DNA of 64,000 bases, taken from positions 9,988,985 through 10,052,984 of the forward strand of contig CM065329.1 in assembly GCA_033032175.1 (NCBI GenBank), read 5' to 3'. This document shows, one piece after another, positions 23,901 through 34,540 of this stretch; positions within the stretch are counted from its first letter, which is position 1; every line of letters begins with the position of its first letter. The notes under the pieces were generated by a model that worked only from the letters and a program-made list of their open reading frames with translations, was not told the DNA's origin and made no database searches. The DNA comes from Saturnia japonica. Taxonomy: Eukaryota; Arthropoda; Insecta; Lepidoptera; Saturniidae. The position numbers were made by a program, and so were the translations under genes.

Positions 23901-23982
23901 TTTTTGTTTTTTCTTTTTTTACGCTAGTTAATCATGCCCTAGTTAGTGTAGAAAAACCATAACGATAGTTCGAAAAAAAAAA
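20940..23982 (+). mobile_element. Jockey-clade non-LTR retrotransposon, damaged
   Basis: This plus-strand LINE starts inside ORF1 (5' truncated) and ends in a short A-run near 23971-23982. ORF1 remains: YYTFALEEERVFRVVLRRIP (from about 21039), then CHNCQLYGHSSRNC and CVKYLEDHPTRECTK, the zinc-knuckle region, in another frame at 21250-21355. An internal deletion near 21360-21400 removes the knuckle end and most of the endonuclease. What is left of the endonuclease ends in ELDSDHRPVILQLG near 21550. Then come the linker and the RT. The 3' untranslated part contains GCTAGTT...TAGTGTAGAAAAACC, as in copies at 42637 and 60127. Confidence 0.88.
21550..23574 (+). pseudogene. Jockey ORF2 (endonuclease end, reverse transcriptase, tail)
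   Basis: The reading frame is mostly one frame interrupted by stops and small shifts (near 21868, 22160-22200, 22626, 23027). Motifs in order: SDHRPVIL (endonuclease end), SPGSDEIRNEVLKLL, YRLISLLNTLGKI, EQFCFRARHSCTHQ, VFFDVAKDFDKVWH, SGVPQGSILAPSLFNLF, GLYADDTVICS with the catalytic YADD, KTKYLGVTLDSRLSF, and the C-terminal MTYSCVAFAH...LTGAPQYVR. The order and wording are those of Jockey-clade RTs. The enzyme would reverse-transcribe its own RNA at a nicked chromosomal site, but this copy cannot make it. Confidence 0.88.
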
Positions 23983-24004
23983 GCGCGACGGGACGATGGC
24001 ATCT

Positions 24005-25980
24005 ATTCCCCTCTTACTCTAACATTTCCTAGTAACACAGCTTACGGCGTGGCGCCTTGCCACTATTCTGTTATTATTATTCTTACACAAATACACGTAA
24101 TTTACCGATATCTAATTAAATTCTTATTAAAATGTTATAAAACCTATTTGAATCTATTAAGTACACTAATACCTAACTAAATACACTCAATATAACATTA
24201 AGGAACCGTAAACTTAGTAAATATTAACCTTTAGCCAGGCAGTGATCACACAGCGACCACATGGATTTTTTTTTGTGACGAGCCGATATCATATAGAGAC
24301 CACAAAATGTAATTATTATATTGTCTATGAAAAAGACGAATTTCTGAACGAAAAAGTGCGTGTATCGGAACATTTCGTTTGACAGTTTGTTGTCAAATAC
24401 TCTTGTTGCCAAAATCGTGGGTTTGTTTTTAAAAGTGTGATTATTCTGAAAATAAATATGGTAAGTGCTATTTATACCTACTTTATGATAGTATACAAGT
24501 TTATTCATCTGTAATATGATTTGATTTATGACAATTTTTTTTTTTGTGGAATATTTACTCCCAAAATTTGTGGTCCACATATAACCTCTGCCCATTTGAT
24601 AATAACAAATGTGGCCTCTATGTGGCCACGGTCCCGTAAGTTGTCTACATAACTAAAGGGTTATACTAAATCACTGTAAATTAACCGTTGATATACTAAA
24701 CCAAACAAAAAATATAACAAACACTGTTTGATATTTGCAGGACAAGCAGAAACCACATAAAAATCGAATCCTTTGCGATCTTGAAATCGAAAGAGCTTTG
24801 GAAGAAATCATCAGAGGATGAAATATCTGACAAGAGGTTCCAGGTTATCCACCTCATGATATCGACAGGGCATTGGATAACTTACATGTAATGGATGCTG
24901 ACCTTATGAAGGTCTTAGCAGAAGTTTTTTCACATTCCCTTCGGCCTATATCTCCAGCAGTAACAGTGGAAGCCTTTAGAAGTTACAGAAGATGGTGGGC
25001 AGTTCGGAGTATCTGATGATATCAGGCTAAATAATGTTGGTGTCCACATGCCTTGTGTGGAAACCAGAAAACGATGCCAGTACTGCAGAACAAGAGAGAA
25101 ACTACAAAAGTAAAAAATAATGTGCAAGATCTGCCAAGTACAGTTGTATGAAGTACCTTGTTTTGATGATTATCACTATTAAAAGTTGTTTTTTTTAGTT
25201 ATAGTGTGGTTTTAATTTACAGTGAGTTGTCTAACCCTTAAAAGCTGCATAGATAACATGCAGGACAGTGGCCACATACAGACCACATGTCTGCATGGGC
25301 AGCAGGCAGTGGACAGTGGTCATATAGAGACCACAGGGATTTTTCAGCAAACGAAAAAATAAATCATGAAATTATATTTGTTTTAACCCTGTAATCTACC
25401 AAAATCAGCATTCAAAAGAAAAAAACGTCTAGGCCTGGTTAAGGGTTAAGCATCGGACATTACAACACAAAACAGCCTATAAACACGTTATGTATGAATA
25501 ATAAACATTATTACATTACAAACACGATAGAATTCACATATAAGCCTAACTATTCCTAAAAAAATCACAAACATTACATATAACTGGTTTAAAACAAAGA
25601 TTATCAATGAAATATATGTTTAGTAGGATTCTATATTATTCTTAAGAAATTATAAGCTTTATTACTACGTATTTACTATCTTTAAATACCTAAACTTTAT
25701 TTCTTTAATACAGAAACAGTAAATCAACGATTGTTCATATGTAAATGCTTATTCCTTAAGCCTAGCAACTTATACCTACAACTAATTGTCCATGTTATTT
25801 CTTAAATCATCACGCATAGCCCTATGCGTCGCTAACAGGGATTCTCGTCAAAATAATTGAGTATTTCTTTCTAAAGACGAGTATGTGTGCGTAAATTTTC
25901 TGCACGGACGATTGCCGTGTTCAGTTAAAAAGAACCATGATCTTGGAGCCGCTGAGTTGCGGCTAACTTAGTCCTGGGGT
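24005..25980 (+). repeat. AT-rich long repeat (possible Gypsy-type LTR), interrupted by piggyBac
   Basis: Flanking the piggyBac insertion, 24005-24227 and 25446-25980 form one repeat. It recurs inverted at about 60430-61100 and, more diverged, at 36270-36832. Landmarks are CTCTTACTCTAACATTTCCT, GTGGCGC..TTG.CACTATTCT, CCTATGCGTCGCTAACAG and GTGTTCA/GGTTAAAAAGAACC near the end. The 60-kb copy sits directly downstream of a truncated Ty3/Gypsy pol, so the unit may be that family's LTR. No TG...CA boundaries could be fixed. Confidence 0.55.
24228..25445 (+). mobile_element. piggyBac element with internal deletions
   Basis: The element is flanked on both sides by TTAA (24224-24227 and 25446-25449), the piggyBac target duplication. 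Its inverted ends read CCTTTAGCCAGGC on the left and, on the opposite strand of the right end, CCCTTAACCAGGC. Subterminal ATAGAGACCACA-type words occur near both ends. The inside keeps a transposase start-like piece at 24740-24960 and the C-terminal cysteine-rich domain at 25070-25190: CQYC, then, after a stop in the frame, CKIC and CFDDYH. The central catalytic part is missing at 1218 bp total. It inserted into the AT-rich repeat described separately. Confidence 0.85.
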
Positions 25981-25981
25981 C

Positions 25982-26415
25982 TACACTGATACTATACCTA
26001 TGATCAAATGTTCTGCAAGCTAGCGCCAAAACTTTGATCCCCCCGCAACGCCCATGCCTGTCCCATCAGCTGATGACAATTGACATTGTTTGTAGAATCT
26101 TTATTTATTTTGTTTTTATTGTTGTGTAATAATGTATTCTCCTTGTAATAAAATTCACTCTTAAATCTATTTTTTAAATATCATTTTTCGTTTCCAATTA
26201 CATTAAAAATAAAACATTATTATTTGGATTTATGTTTCATTTTATTTTTGTTTGGACTGTTCCACAAAGGTTTGTTTGATTAATTTACTTCCTTTTGAGT
26301 ATTTTTAGAATAAAAAATTACCTATATTAAAATTAACTAAAATCGATTCAGTAGCAGATTCTGAACAATCAGTTTTCACAGAGTGTGTTTATTATGTTAC
26401 AAGCTGTATACATTA
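25982..26415. other. Non-coding spacer downstream of zinc-finger copy 1
   Basis: No coding signal. Homology to the region downstream of copy 2 begins at about 26415 (the ATTTATTTAGAAATAA word on the minus strand) and extends into the gene. This marks one edge of the duplicated block. Confidence 0.45.
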
Positions 26416-26479
26416 TTTCTAAATAAATAAATAATAATAATTATGAATTCAATAGGTACTTTTTAACTGCCCACCATAC

Positions 26480-28040
26480 TCAATTTGCCGCCGTTAATTT
26501 AAGCTTCTCCTGCCTACATCGGACCTTGCATTGAACTTTGTCATTATTTCTATCTTTTATTTTGCCATCATGTTGCCGCTTCATATGCTTACGTAAGTGT
26601 ATCGGTGTACGAAACTGTTTCCCGCACCAACAATCAAACGTTCTCCCGTAATCATAATGCATATTCTTTATATGATTTGTTAAATTCAGCTTCGCATTAA
26701 ACACCGCCTTGCAGAATTCACATTTGTATACTTCATTTTTAGCACCACATGATGTCCTCTTGTGGCTTCTCAACAGGTTCGGTGTACGGAAAAGTTTCCC
26801 GCACCAACAATCAAATACTTTACCATAATCATAATGCAAATTTTTTATATGCGTTAATAAATACTCTTTGCTTGTGAATTTTTTAAGGCAAGTGTCACAT
26901 TTAACTTTGTCTCTATTTGTACCTTTCATTTTGCCACCATGCATCCGTTTCATATGTTTAAGTAAGTATCTTGGTGTACGGAACTGTTTCCCGCACCAAC
27001 ATCCAAATACTTTACCATAATCATAATGCAAATTTTTTATATGCGTTAATAAATAGTCTTTGTTTGTGAATTTTTTATGGCAAGTGTCACATTGAACTTT
27101 GTCTCTATTTGTACCTTTCATTTTGCCATCATGTTGCCGGTTCATATGCATACGTAAGTTTATCGGTGTACGAAACTGTTTCCCGCACCAACATTCAAAT
27201 ACTTTACCATAATCATAATGCAAATTTTTTATATGCGTTAATAAATGGTCTTTGCTTGTGAATTTTTTATGGCAAGTGTCACATTGAACTTTGTCTCTAT
27301 CTGTACCTTTCATTTTGCCATCATGCGTCCGCTTCATATGCTTACGTAAGTTTATCGGTGTATGAAACTGTTTCCCGCACCAACATCCAAATACTTTACC
27401 ATAATCATAATGCAAATTTTTTATATGCCTTAATAAATAGTCTTTGTTTGTGAATTTTTTATGGCAAGTGTCACATTGAACTTTGTCTCCATTTGTACCT
27501 TTCATTTTGCCATCATGCGTCCGCTTCATATGGTTACGTAAATTTATCGGTGTACGAAACTGTTTCCCGCACCAACAATCAAACGTTCTCCCGTAATCAT
27601 AATGCATGGATTTAATATGCTGCGTTAAACTATATTTACTTCCATAAGTACCTTCACATGAGTCACATTTATATTTTATTTTCTCTATCACTTTACCAGT
27701 ACGACACTGTTTCATATGCTTATTCATGTCGTTGTGTTTGTAATCTACATTACAATATTTACACTTCAGATTGTATCCAGTTACTTGGTTTGGAGACATT
27801 TGTTTGTGTAAAAGCATTATACGACGTTTAAGGTTCTGTTCCCTCTTGAAATGCTTTCCGCATAATTCACCCTTAATTATTTTCTTGGCGTGAACATCTC
27901 CGACGTGTGCAAGCATATTGTTGTGGTTATTAAAACTTTTGTTGCAGTATTGGCGCTGGTGTAACTCCATCACTTTATTATCACCTGGTGTGTTTATTTC
28001 AACTTTTATGTGTTCAATATGGTGCCTCAGTAAATTAAAA
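26480..28040 (-). repeat. Exon 4 of copy 1: 192-bp tandem repeat encoding paired zinc fingers
   Basis: The exon encodes, after three or four degenerate fingers, six pairs of fingers with a 64-residue (192-bp) period. In each pair the first finger is ordinary (for example VQCDTCHKKF...HIKNLH, C-X2-C-X12-H-X4-H). The second has the form FDCWCGKQFRTP...HMKRTH, C-X1-C-X12-H-X4-H, with a single tryptophan between the cysteines. Linkers are YDYGKVF and DGKMKGTNRDKV, not the usual TGEKP. One CX1C finger (RSHKRTSC) ends in Cys instead of His. The exon ends ...KLTAAN. The repeats are easily mistaken for a non-coding satellite because their DNA is so similar. Confidence 0.9.
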
Positions 28041-31000
28041 CTGCAAAGATTAAAATATAATAATAATTTATTAAACACAAACAAGTAAAATAAAATAGGT
28101 GTAAACAATATATTTGTAATAGGTATTATACATAAGACGCCGCGTATTATATATAAGTCAAATAATGGGCAAGCGATTCATAAACCGCGCGGCGCTCTGT
28201 GGACTGAAAATAGGCTTTCTTAGACTTGGGGATTTCAATTTGCAAGTCATAACTTTTAACAAAAAAAAATTAAAGATCAAATCGAAGCTACATTGCTTTT
28301 ACTAAAGGTAAGAACGGCAAATGTAATACGCGCAGTCTTACAAAAATTGTGTATCTCTTCAATTTTTCATAATACGATTTTTTATAGTGTTCGGTGCCTT
28401 CGCTAATTGTAGAACCGCAAAGTGATGGCACTGTACCTGATGGTGAGCACAGTGCAATCCAACAATACCGGTCACCACCGAGGGATCTACAATCAATAGC
28501 CAGTCGTCCACAGCTTCTCAGTACGGCAAAGATATTGTGATGGAGATAACATTTTTACAGACGAGTCAGCATGGAGCATTCTCTCTGGGTGACTTTCGGT
28601 GAGAAGATTACCGACCGCCTGGATGACCGTCTTCACCCTACAGGGGTGGTTCCCCTATCCTTGGCCGCAGACAGGAGGCTGGAAGAAACTGGGCCTGTAG
28701 GAGGGCCAAAGTCTAAGCCCGCTGGAGTCTAAGATCCTATCCTGGACACGACTCCAGCCACGGTTACAGAGGCCGTAGCGACATGGACCCAAGTGTCCCG
28801 TCACAAAAAGAGAAGGAAGAAGAAGGGGAAAGCGGAGGCGGCTGGGAAGGCAGCTCCCGCTTCTTCGAAGGGTGCACCTGGGAAGTCCAAGGTGAAGCTC
28901 CCCAAGAGTCCGCGTGCGGCTACAATGGTCATAACAATGCAGCCCCAGGCAGTGGCTCAGGGGTTGAGCTACAATGTGGCTCTTCTGAGGGCTAGGACGG
29001 CTGTCGATCTGACGTCGACATGGATCTATAAGTTCTCGCTACGTGAGACCAAAACGGGAGTCAGGATCATCGAAATTCCTGGCTCCAAAGGTCCGGAGCA
29101 AGCCGACAAACTGGCGCAGGGTCTCCAAGCGGCGTAAGCGGACATTGTCTTGATCAACATGCCTGTCAAGAGGATAAGCATCCGCATCGTCGGCTTGGAT
29201 GACTGTGTGTCCAGAGATGAGGTTGTCCCCGCCACGACGTTAAAAGGCGAATGCCAGCCAGCCCATACAAGGGCTGGCGAAATACGCAGTTATAGAGGTC
29301 TGGGTGCGATACACTTGTCGGTGAATGTAGCAGCAGCTAGGACACTGGCGGAAGCGGAGGCTGGTCGCCTCTTTGTCAGTTGGAGTGTGGCCCAGTTCCA
29401 CGAGCTTGAACACAAACTAGCCCATGCACTGTTGCAAGTGAATAGGTCTAAGCCCTTATGCCCGTCAGCAGCCGACAACGAGGCACTGTGTTTACGCTTC
29501 GGGAAACCTGGTCACAGGGCACCAGACTAAGAGGCAGAGGCGCTGCACTGTACAGTGTCCGCCAACGCCAGAAAGCCAGTGGCACATTACATGGGGGACA
29601 CCGTATAAAAGCCGAAACCCTCAGTAACGCAAAGGCACCTTGCACATCAAAACCATCTTGAGGTTGACGCAGACGAATAGGTAGAGGTAGGAAGGTGTTT
29701 CATCTGTCTTCTCTTCTACCTTGCTGAGCCAAGGGGAGATGGGTCGGGGGGCCGTTTTCCCATTGTACTGGTTCAGCCATTTGGGAAACAGTCAGGGTTG
29801 TACCTGTCTGTCCCTCTTTTTCGAGACAAGTCTCGACTCTTAGGGGACGACGGTTAGACGGCTGAGAAGCTCCCCACTGTCCTGCTTGGCGATCTTAACG
29901 GTAATTCGCGGTGGCCACGAACTAGCAGTTGCGTGGCAGTTGAGTAATGAACATAAGAGGTAGTACTCTCTCCTCAACAGAGAAAACACATTCACGTGCA
30001 TGCGACAGAACGGTGATTCCGTGTTGGACGTTTCATTCGCCACACCGTCTGTCGTGCGCCGTGTGCGAGAATGGAGAGTGCTGGAGGAGGACCTTATCAT
30101 ATCACCGATACATTCGGTTCGAGGTCTCCATAGTTAGGGTGTATCAAACTTTCTCCTGTAGGTTGGGATCCAGAATTGCCGGATTGGTGCAGTAGAATGC
30201 TACCAGTGGGCCCGCATCAAAGCGGCAGATGGTACACCGTGAAGTTTTAGTGAGAAGAAGTACCACTACATAACCAATCATATCCCCGGGCGGGTGTGTG
30301 CCCAGGATGAGTATCTTCAAGTTGTAAAAAAAACGTTTGAATAAATAATTATTCATTGAAACTCAGATACAATGACTAGATTGACATAAACTCAAAACGG
30401 AAAAAAAAACAAACTCAAAATATTTTATTATCCACATCTTTTCCTTCACAGGGGGATGACCTCTAACCCTCACCTCCCTCCCCAAAACCTTTCACAGCAT
30501 CAAATTCAGCAAAAAGTAAGAAGTCAGCTATTTTATAATGGAAATGAGCAATTGAGGCACTAGTATTCTTGTTATCTCTATTCTCTATATCTGCTTCCTC
30601 AGAAAATGAATCAACAAATAAACTCATGGTTTTTATATTTTAAACTAGTACATAATATAGTTTGACAGGTACCAACCCATTTTTGAATATTCTACTACAC
30701 AACTTGCATTCAACTTCTTGAGGATTCATTAGGACATCATAATGTACACTTGTGGCTCCAGCATTATCCAATATATATTGATCCTCTTCTGGCTTCTCCA
30801 TTTTTACTATAAACTGGTAGTTTCCATTCTCATTTTCTTCGTTTATATTTAATGACAATCCCCACTCTGTGTTTTCATGATTTACTTCTTGTTTGTCTAT
30901 AAGTTCTAATAACGCCTTATTCTAAAAACAAAATAATAATTTCAACTTTCTCTTACTGAACTTGCTACAATATGATGGATAACAGCATTACTTTATTTCT

Positions 31001-33631
31001 GGAAATTGGCTTGCTTCTCATATTAAGAAGGTCCTGCTTCACTTATTTACTAGTAGTAGGTCTGGGTTGATTTTAATTTTTTGATTCATTACGAGAGGAA
31101 AGGTGATGATCAGAGGTGGGATACAAAATTAACAAAAATATAACTTACTTCAGAAACCATTGTATAATTAATACTGAAGTCTGACTGATGTCCTTCATCC
31201 TCAGGGATTTCCTTTTTCAATTTTTCTACCTCAAAACCCATACTGTCATAATAATTTACATACTCCGGTGACTCCAAGTGCTCAGATGGATTCTGGAATA
31301 ATAGGTCTTTACCTATGAAATTGCCGTTCTGCAGTACTGGCCATTTCAAATCAAAATAATTTTTGTTTGGCTAAGAATTCTAATTTCAAATTAATTTTAT
31401 TTTAAAAACATGGAATTCTTTTTCCAAAAGTAGTCATTTGTTTATTGATTAGTGTTACATTTTCATCGCATTTCAATCTTTTTTGTCATCATGGATACGT
31501 TAAAAATTCGAGTAATTATGGAATATGAGTACCGTCGTCTAACACTACAAACCAACACACCACCTGTTATTGGTTTGCTCGCTTCCATTCTGGGAATTTC
31601 GACCTGAAAAATGAACCTCTCGGTCGTTTGAAGATTTTGGTCGACAATGACGAATTAAAGGCGATTGTGGAAGCTGATGATACACAATCTACGGCTGAAT
31701 CAGCAGCAGCTTTCGACGTTAGCGTCAAAATAATATTGGTCCATTTGCGTCAAATTGGCAAGGTAAAAAAGCTTGACAAACGGGTGTCACACGAACTCAA
31801 TGATCGCCAGCGCGAAGTACGCGTCGAGACGTGCTTTGCACTGCTCAACAGACACACAAATGAAGGAATTTTGAATCGCATTGTTACCTGCAATGAAAAA
31901 TGGATTCTGTTTGATAATCGCAAGCGCTCAGCAAGTTGGTTGGATCCTGGTTCAGCTCTTAAACAATGCCCTAAACGAAAACTTACCCCTAGAAAAGTGA
32001 TGGTCACTGTTTGGTGGTCTAGCGCCGGTGTGATTCATCACAGCTTCTTATCAAACCGGGTGAGCATTACTGTGAAGAACTGAACACAATGATGGAGAAG
32101 CTGGCACATCTCCAACCAGCATTGGTCAATCGCTCGTCTCCGCTGCTCCTGCACGACAACGTGCGACCTCATACTGCACAGCAGACGGTCTCCAAGTTGC
32201 AAGAACTGGGGTTGGAAGTTCTTCGTCATCCGCTCTACTGACCAGACCTTGCGCTTACAGACTACTACTTTTTCCAGAATTTGGATAACTCCTTGGCGGG
32301 AAAAAAATTCAATACTCGAGAGGCAGTACAAAATGCCTTTGAAGAATTTGTTGCCTTCCGTCCAGCTGATTTCTTTAAGAAGGGCATCAATAAACTGCCA
32401 CTGCGCTGGCAAAGATGTATTGATTGCATGGGTGATTACTTCGATTAATACAAATAAAAAATACATGAAAAAAAATCGTTTAAATTTTTTCATACAAAAC
32501 TGCAATTTCATAGGTAAAGACCTAATATAATGACTGGCTTGGAAAAATAATATATTCTTCTAGAATGAAACTAATACAAGGAAAGGCTATTATGATAATT
32601 ATTATAGACATAATGCATATTATGGTTGGTATAATGTGTAGCATTATAAAATTGCATGTTTGTTGAACTAGGTGACATGAATACACAAATATGTGTATCA
32701 ATATTGACAATACTACATCTATGGTATTCAAAGACATATTATGAGACACATGCATACCTACTACCCATACGCAATAAGTTGAGTTGAGACCTGGTTACGC
32801 CATAGCCGCATGGTTGTACTGTGCACAAAAAAATATCACAAGTTTCCACCCGCAACTTCGTCTCTGCTATTTTTTTTAATGACAATTTATTTCATTCTCC
32901 ACTGTAGAACTACCAGGTGTCGGTGAAGCAGTTTGTAAGCCCTTGGCTTCACTTTGATCTTCAGCAACATGGCTTTTGAAACTCCCAATGCCATACAGGT
33001 TCTTTTTACTGTCTAATCAACAGGTAAACACAACCGTTTGTTCCGTTTTTCATTTTCAAAAAATTCCAACACTTTTAACACAAGATTTCTCTCTCCACTA
33101 TGTTAAGTTGGAGATGTAAAGTAAACAATAAACTTAAAACAAAAAATAACAATAAAATATAGCAGTAACACTAATAGCAATTAATGAAACAGTATCAAAT
33201 AAAATTATAAAATCGGAGCACATCATCATTGCATAAAGTAGGTAAGCCAGTAGGAGACTAAGATGTAAAAAAAAATGGCGGTTGTCTGTAACTTCCCCTC
33301 AAGCTCCCATGTTGTACTGTTACAATAAAGGAGCTTGAGGAGAAGTTACAGAGGTAGCGGGCGGAGGGTTGCATTCCAGGCGAGTCTCAACTTATTGCGA
33401 ATGGATGGTACTTAATACTTTGAATAATATAATATACAATACCATATCCTCACTCCAAGGTGATACTTCCTCATATATGCACTCTACTGTTTCGTGTTTC
33501 AATATGGGCATACGGATCCTAAATTTCCACTGTGCCTCTGGAGCTGTGATACTCAATGTCTCACAGCTGGCGCTGGGTGCTAGATGTTCCTTGTTATCCA
33601 TAGTTATATTTGCTTCAATCTCGTCTTTCAT
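26480..33631 (-). CDS. Four-exon C2H2 zinc-finger protein gene, copy 1 (open, 712 aa deduced)
   Basis: Deduced exons on the minus strand: 33631-33443 (189 nt, ATG start), 31292-31149 (144), 30921-30677 (245) and 28040-26480 (1561, ending TGA). The sum is 2139 nt with no internal stop. Junctions use GT/AG. Exon 1 ends ...WSEDM before GTATTG, exon 2 starts NPSEHL after CCAG, exon 3 starts NKALLE and ends at ATGG before GTTGGT, and exon 4 starts after TTTGCAG. The phase-2 join of exons 3 and 4 completes a finger (CKLC...HHIEH). Exons 1-2 are acidic with no domain I recognise. Exon 4 is the finger array. The same four exons, with identical lengths for exons 1-3 and the same phases, exist in copy 2 at 48327-59444, which strongly supports the model. 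A DNA-binding role is inferred from the fingers only. Intron 1 holds a mariner and a small DNA element, intron 3 an R1-clade LINE. Confidence 0.85.
28440..30340 (+). mobile_element. R1-clade non-LTR retrotransposon remnant in intron 3 of copy 1
   Basis: The plus-strand LINE lies antisense inside intron 3. ORF1 (about 28760-29530) has a lysine-rich start (VSRHKKRRKKKGKAEA), an RIIEIPG and ISIRIVGLDDCVSRDEV core typical of R1-clade ORF1, and one zinc-knuckle relic LCLRFGKPGHRAPD in which a Cys reads as Phe. An endonuclease relic at 29880-30110 shows VLLGDLNGN and, in another frame, CMRQNGDSVLDVSFATPS. The RT domain is absent, so it is internally deleted. The 3' end has a short A-run near 30327. 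A shorter version of the same insertion sits at the equivalent place in copy 2, so it predates the gene duplication. Confidence 0.75.
31302..32524 (+). mobile_element. mariner element, copy 2 (in intron 1 of zinc-finger copy 1)
   Basis: It has the same inverted ends as copy 1 (TAGGTCTTTACCTATGAAAT...), starts and ends at TA, and is 1223 bp long. It lies on the opposite strand to the host gene, with its left end about 9 bases upstream (in gene sense) of the exon 2 acceptor. The paralogous intron at about 54110-54140 lacks it, giving a near-clean empty site (CATTATATTCCAG). Hence it inserted after the gene was duplicated, or was lost from copy 2. Confidence 0.95.
31491..32448 (+). pseudogene. 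mariner transposase (DD34D), copy 2, broken
   Basis: The frame starts MDTLKIRV at 31491 but a deletion of about 50 bp near 31533 removes part of the helix-turn-helix region. It is open from 31628 to about 32068 (DNDELKAIVEADDTQ, IGKVKKLDKRV, TCNEKW with Asn where copy 1 has the first catalytic Asp). A 13-bp deletion near 32069 shifts the frame, then HDNVRPHTA, a TGA before PDLALTDYYFF, and the end GDYFD. The tryptophan mutated in copy 1 is intact here. The TGA before PDLALTD is shared, so both copies derive from an already defective source or were mobilised in trans. Confidence 0.9.
32763..33408. mobile_element. 646-bp non-autonomous DNA element in intron 1 of copy 1
   Basis: The flanking TACT (32759-32762 and 33409-33412) reads as a 4-bp target duplication. 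The ends are inverted repeats containing CGCAATAAGTTGAG, preceded by ACCCATA on one side and CCATCCATT on the other. Removing the element and one TACT gives, in gene sense, ATTAAGTAGGTAT, which is what intron 1 of copy 2 shows at about 48541-48553. There is no open reading frame. A nearly perfect hairpin (ACTTCCCCTCAAGCTCC with its complement) occurs at 33290-33345. The superfamily is not identified. Confidence 0.75.
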
Positions 33632-33639
33632 TATTTATA

Positions 33640-34540
33640 CAGGTTATTTAAAGTTACTTATAATTTAGTTTATTTTGAGAAATGATCGTAATGTTCAATT
33701 CAGCTGACTTTAAAGGCCATTGTATATTTTTCTGCATGCCCTTCAAACACACTTTATATCAGTTCGCACAGACATGTATGTCACACAAATAAACAATTAA
33801 AACAATACCATATAGTTACTGTAAGGTGCATCTTCCTCAATTTTACATTGTATTGGTTCCTCTTTAGGAGTTTGCGTAGACATCTGTAGATTACAGCATA
33901 GACCAATAACCAGAGGGTGCAGTGCACCTATATTAATCTATGGCCGCTATGGTATAGAATGGTTTATAACATACTCTAAACATAGTACTTTATAATTTGT
34001 GACTCTAAACAATGTATCAACGATAGGTGTCACTGCTTTCTAAGCAGTGCTTAGTGTTCCCTAAACATCGATAGTCAACTTATTAATCGGTATTAAATAA
34101 CTATTGAATAAATATATATTTTTCTTCATTTCGAGCATAATGTCTCTGCTATGGGAAATCCCGGCGACCCGGTGTAGGTAACATAAAAATACGTGTAGTG
34201 TTGTCAAGCTGTAGGGAATTCCTCAAGATGCGGGTAATTTTAAACCAATAGTGTAATTTGTGTGGGGAGGATATAAGGTTTATTTATGAAAGTTTTAATT
34301 TGTTTTTGTGTCGTAGATTATAGTTTATTTATATGTATGTGGCTAATGTAACTATTAGTATTCGTAGAATTTTCTACGTTTTCTTCTTGCCTAATGCGGC
34401 GAATTTTTTTTGGGTAATTTCGATTGCCGGCATTGACAACATGTAAAGTAATAATTAGTAAAGAAAGAACAAGGGGATGATGAGTGAAGAAAAGCTAACA
34501 AAACCACAAGATAAGATTGTTATTTTACTTGTACGTCTAA
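33640..34540. other. 5' flank of zinc-finger copy 1 and spacer
   Basis: Homology with the 5' flank of copy 2 continues from the ATG for about 80 bases (to roughly 33715, the GTCAGCTGAATTGAACATT word in gene sense) and then stops. This marks the other edge of the duplicated block or a 5' exon boundary. The remainder is non-coding. A short hairpin CACTGCTTTCTAAGCAGTG lies at about 34030-34050. Confidence 0.45.

Noticed and set aside
24224..24595. 123-residue minus-strand frame at the left end of the piggyBac
   Set aside because: It starts in the subterminal repeats and runs into the end of the element. It lacks any transposase motif and lies antisense to the retained pieces.
26480..28040. Regular 192-bp repeats that could look like a CRISPR-type or satellite array
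   Set aside because: The repeats are an open, in-frame zinc-finger coding array with a matching exon in an inverted paralogue. There are no unique spacers between short identical repeats.
28783..28995. 70-residue frame overlapping the R1-clade ORF1
   Set aside because: It is a shifted reading of the lysine-rich ORF1 start. The overlapping frame carries the family motifs.
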